A DNA stretch of 21,256 nucleotides, taken from positions 733,592 to 754,847 of the forward strand of contig BFEA01000226.1 in NCBI GenBank assembly GCA_003427395.1. The letters are read 5' to 3'. The translations under genes and the position numbers were made by a program. This stretch comes from Chara braunii (lineage: Eukaryota; Streptophyta; Charophyceae; Charales; Characeae). The notes beneath the pieces are model-generated. The model did not search any database and was not told where the DNA came from. It was given only the letters and a program-made list of their open reading frames with translations. Positions 17,902 through 21,256 of the stretch are shown piece after piece (the stretch's first letter is position 1; each line of letters begins with the position of its first letter).

Positions 17902-18599
17902 AAGTTTGTTAATGAAATATATTTCAAGCGCATTTATACTTTGTTTGGATAGGGTATTGTCTCGTGAATATATCTTTCACAAAATATATGCTCAAACAAA
18001 AATTTGTTTTCTAATCAATCAACATACAATTGAACAAAAAATATATAGGGTGTTGCAAACCAGATCATTTTTTAAATATCAAATCTTTTCAAACATATGA
18101 AAAAAAAAAAAACCCTAATTGGGCACTTATTTTGTGAAGAAATCGATGTAGACAAGACCAATTCAAATGGTAAATAAAGTTGACGAAGGAAAAATTATGA
18201 GCATTATAGTTTCACCAACCTCAAATTCGTTCGGGATATTTCGACAATTAAAGTTTGTTAATGAAATATATTTCAAGCGCATTTATACTTTGTTTGGATA
18301 GGGTATTGTCTCGTGAATATATTTTTCATAAAACATATGCTCAAACAAAAATTTGCTTTCTAATCAATCAACATATAATTGAACAAAAAATATATAGGGT
18401 GTCGCAAACCAGATCATGTTTTAAAATATCAAATCTTTTCAAACATATGACCAAAAAAACAAACTAATTGGGCACTTATTTTGTGAAGAAATCGATGTAG
18501 ACAAGACCAATTCAAATGGTAAACAAAGTTGACGAAGGAAATATTATGAGCATTATAGTTCCACCAACCTCAGAGTCGTACGGGATATTTCGACAATTA
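17902..18599 (+). repeat. 349-bp tandem duplication (two units)
   Basis: Units 17902-18250 and 18251-18599 both run from AAGTTTGTTAATGAAATATA to GGGATATTTCGACAATTA. They differ by scattered substitutions and a changed A-run (18099-18112 against 18450-18459), so the duplication is fairly recent. Each unit carries the same ~64-70 codon frame, but it is AT-rich and lacks any family resemblance; I take it as non-coding. Confidence 0.92.
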
Positions 18600-19343
18600 A
18601 TATTTCTTATCATTCATGAACAAATTAACATCATGCCCGATTTCACTTTTCACCCCTTCATGACAGTTGATACATTACACAACATCGCATACATTCACAC
18701 ATTTTTTCATTTGCATAGATTCCCCTGCCTGCCAAGTAGTCAAATGAAGATTATGATATTCCGACCATCACAAAATTCGTATAATAATACAATTATTTCA
18801 TGGTTCAAATGATTATCTATACTTCTATCATAATAAAAAAAAATGAGCACAAGATCGCCCGCTCGCTTCATCGAGCGATTTTAGGGAACCTTAAAGAGGA
18901 TTAAGCGATTTGAAGTCGAACGAGGTTAATTAGCCCCTTTCCAACCAAATAAATGTGAAACAATCCACCAGAAAAAACTGAAAATCTTAATAACTATTGA
19001 GGTAAGCACTACTTATTGTTAAAATACTAAGATCTAATAGATAAAATATGTCAAAACAGTGTTATGATAACAACAATTCACTTTTTAATTTGTGGTTGAA
19101 AAGCCTAAAAACCTAGATTTTGAACTGATGTTATCACGTGTATCATATTTGGTCACCGTGCCAACGAAGCCCCAAATACAATTCTATACACTACAGATAT
19201 GTGACGACTTCTAAAATAAGGAAAAAATAAAACTACATTGAACTAAGTTTTACTATCACTAATTGACTAGAAGGGCTTGTGCAAGTGAAAAAGATGGGTC
19301 ACTTAGCATCAATAATAAAGCGAAAAAGCTACCAATACCGTAC
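18600..19343. other. AT-rich, no gene seen
   Basis: This is AT-rich sequence with short A-runs. One hairpin, CGCTCG-CTTCAT-CGAGCG, lies near 18859-18876. TCTATACTTCTATCATAATA near 18815 loosely recalls the 5' end of plant Helitrons, but no CTRR end was located. No open frame is convincing. Confidence 0.4.
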
Positions 19344-19712
19344 CAAGGCAACTTGAGAACTGAAATTACGACAATCTAAATTTTTCAAATGACCTGTGCT
19401 ACCAAACAAAATGGGTTTGTGGTGCCACGCCAAGATAAATTTGAGAACTGAAATTGCGACAATCTAGGTTCTTCAGAAGAACAATGCTACTAGACCAAAC
19501 TGTCTGGCGACGTCAACCAAAAAAAAAGAAAAGGGTGTCACTGTAAGTTTTTTTTTTTTTTGAATTCACAGGTAATCCGTGATGGGAAAACGAAGCTCGG
19601 AGATAGCGATGGTTTCAACAAGGAATTGGTTATGCTTGTGTACAAATTGCAACAATCTCGATTCTTCAGACAAACAATATTACTAGACCGAAATCGCTGT
19701 CAGAGCCAAAAA
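19344..19712 (+). repeat. Three copies of an ~88-bp repeat
   Basis: Units at about 19344-19431 and 19432-19520 are head to tail (88-base period). Both contain GAGAACTGAAATTRCGACAA TCTA, TTCTTCAGA-like sequence and GCTACYAGACCAAAC. A third, more diverged copy is at 19641-19712 (CAACAATCTCGATTCTTCAG, TACTAGACCGAAA). All end near A-rich runs. Confidence 0.7.
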
Positions 19713-19751
19713 AAAAAACAAAAAAACATGTCACCTACGTTGCATAGAGTA

Positions 19752-19841
19752 CACGTATGGGGCCTTGCCGTACGAAATCACTGAACGGGATCCGTACGGG
19801 AACCTGTACGGAAACCTATACGTCTTGTACGCCCCAATACG

Positions 19842-19885
<44 letters not shown>
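19752..19885 (+). repeat. GTACG-rich module followed by 44 A
   Basis: GTATGGGGCC at 19755-19764 is followed by several CGTACG/CTGTACGG-type words (CCGTACGGGAACCTGTACGG near 19792-19811) and then a 44-base A run (19842-19885). It resembles the module at 20035-20100, which also begins GTATGGGCCCC. The long pure A run suggests a retroposon tail. Confidence 0.5.
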
Positions 19886-19887
<2 letters not shown>

Positions 19888-20007
19888 GTCAAAAACATCC
19901 GAAAAAAACATATGTGATGCAACAACACAAAACAAGCAACATTTGGCTGAGCATCATCTTCAGACTCTTATTAAAATTTGAGAGGGGAAAAAAACACTAC
20001 CGGATTT

Positions 20008-20100
20008 AAAAAAAAAAAAAAAAAAAAAAATCCTTGTATGGGCCCCCTAGCGTACGAGTACAAGAGTACGAATCCGTACTCGTACTAGGGTGCGTACAAG
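20008..20100. repeat. Poly(A) plus second GTACG-rich module with a 12-bp stem
   Basis: A run of about 23 A (20008-20030) is followed by GTATGGGCCCC and then a stem-loop. AGTAC (20057-20061) and GAGTACG (20064-20070) pair with CGTACTC (20075-20081) and GTACT (20082-20086), giving 12 pairs with a 2-base bulge and an AATC loop. Confidence 0.65.
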
Positions 20101-20750
20101 TGGAAACGCATGATGTCATTGTTAATTTTTTTTGTTTTTATGGCGTTTACGACTAATTGTAATGGAAAAAAAAAATTATGAGGTGGTAGTGATTTAAGTG
20201 AGGAATGGTTTGTGATTTTGTACAATTTATGTTGAAAAGGTCTAAGTATAGATTGATTCTTTGACTACATTATACATTGGTTACCAACTTACGACTTCCC
20301 TTTTTTTGACAAGTGGATTTGAATCATTCCCTGACCCCCTTGAGATGCATGCATGATGCCCAAACCTGTGCAATAACCCTTGTATCTGTGTTTGTATGCG
20401 ATCTTCTTCTGTGCTTATATGTTGTATCGTGCATGCATGAATAGTAATTACTCGAATTGTGGATTACTTGTGGGTTCAAGGAATCATTTCTTTATTTTTC
20501 ATTTCTTCAAAGAGAGACGTCCTTGAGATTTCATATTCAGATTGACCAGCCCCAGGTAGATTCAAAGTTATTTTACTACTCAGAGTGCATTGGGATTCAA
20601 ACTCACGTTTGTATTTCAACAGTTCATAGGTGCAAACAACTTAGTTATGCTTCTTATATTCTTGTTAAACAAAAACAATATTCACTGCTTTCTAAATATT
20701 TATGACTGCCATTACAACGAGACCTAAATGAATTTGACTGCAATCATACC
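20101..20750. other. AT-rich, no gene seen
   Basis: An 82-codon frame (20457-20705) has mixed amino-acid content but no recognised domain, and I do not call it. There is also a GCATGCATG-rich spot near 20346-20352 and 20430. Nothing else stands out. Confidence 0.35.
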
Positions 20751-21175
20751 AAAGCTTAGTAAACAAAGTCCGAGTGTGAGTATTCCCTAAAAGGACTGAT
20801 GGGCATAAGTTAAGGATATAATGTCAATGCTTGTAAACAAGTCGAGTTCAAGTTCTCAAAGGGCACACACGTCTAGTTTTTGCTAAACAGGTCATGAATT
20901 CTTAAAGATTTTGTTGGCGATGAATAGGCCATAAATTCAAATCCCAAAATATATGGAGTCTCATGGACTTATAGCTTCAGATAAACAGGTTAGCACTTCC
21001 CCGCCTGTTATGCACATATAAGTGTTGATAAACTGGTCATGCATTCAAATCCTAAATGATAAATACATACAACTGTTGATAAACACGTCATGACTTCAGA
21101 ATATGCTCAGTTGTGCATAGTTGTGATAAAGATACACATGTATAGCTATCAGTAAAGAAGTCACGAGTTCACACA
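20751..21175 (+). repeat. Degenerate array of ~8 box-B-like units
   Basis: Units begin near 20757, 20833, 20882, 20920, 20980, 21027, 21076 and 21150, spaced 38-76 bases apart. The consensus is roughly TGATAAACAGGTCATGAATT followed by CAAATCC. GTCATGARTTCAAATCC resembles the TPsiC arm (box B) of a tRNA, but no box A is seen in register. It may be a minisatellite grown from a SINE or tRNA fragment. Confidence 0.6.
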
Positions 21176-21184
21176 CACTCACAC

Positions 21185-21188
<4 letters not shown>

Positions 21189-21256
<68 letters not shown>
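21189..21256. repeat. (AT)n microsatellite running to the window end
   Basis: This is an uninterrupted AT run that starts after a CACACA stretch (21172-21187) and is cut by the window edge. Confidence 0.98.

Noticed and set aside
17906-18467. Two similar 64-70 codon frames
   Set aside because: They are similar only because the DNA is tandemly duplicated. The frame is AT-driven and has no family resemblance.
18814-18840. Helitron 5' end
   Set aside because: It begins with TC and is AT-rich, but no CTRR end with a preceding hairpin could be tied to it and no Rep/helicase frame exists.

Overview
The window looks like gene-poor, repeat-rich nuclear DNA of a green plant (streptophyte: land plant or charophyte alga). 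The reasons are a plant-type U6 snRNA sequence, the first exon of a plant-type LpxD-like acyltransferase with a consensus GT splice donor, an L1-type LINE reverse transcriptase, a copia-type primer-binding site, long (AT)n and poly(A) tracts, and no bacterial-style gene packing. I cannot name the species. Three isolated N bases (3955, 4036, 4104) lie in a repeat cluster.

Layout. 1-100: U6 snRNA sequence (minus), upstream of which is a 15-bp perfect GC-rich inverted repeat (228-269). 795-2134 (minus): long GC-rich exon encoding a targeting-peptide-like N terminus, a low-complexity linker and the start of the LpxD left-handed beta-helix; it ends at a GT donor and the following exons lie outside the window. 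2955-3480: short tandem duplications. 3986-4903: cluster of short poly(A)-tailed retroposon-like repeats in both orientations. 5203-8115 (minus): decayed LINE ORF2 (RT plus C-terminal zinc-finger region). 8168-8697: tRNA-headed SINE-like repeat (minus) with an internal duplication. 8692-8947: candidate copia LTR end plus tRNA-iMet-type PBS. 9.0-12.2 kb: no recognisable gene. 12247-12458: two (AT)n blocks separated by a T tract and 23 unique bases.

The most unusual stretch is 14.26-17.03 kb. It begins with about eleven copies of a short element whose loop sequence (core ATAAGTTTRGG) is conserved while the flanking arms change between copies, in the best copies staying complementary. Three 122-bp tandem repeats follow, then a possible LTR end and PBS at 15827-15844, then a run of perfect 7-9 bp hairpins. 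This resembles the structured LTR and leader of an undescribed LTR retroelement, or a structured non-coding RNA locus. No gag/pol was found downstream.

17.7-21.26 kb is AT-rich. It holds a 349-bp tandem duplication, an 88-bp repeat family, two GTACG-rich modules next to poly(A) tracts, a degenerate array of box-B-like (TPsiC-arm-like) units and a terminal (AT)n. Apart from the LpxD exon and the U6 sequence I see no likely functional gene; most open frames are short and low-complexity.
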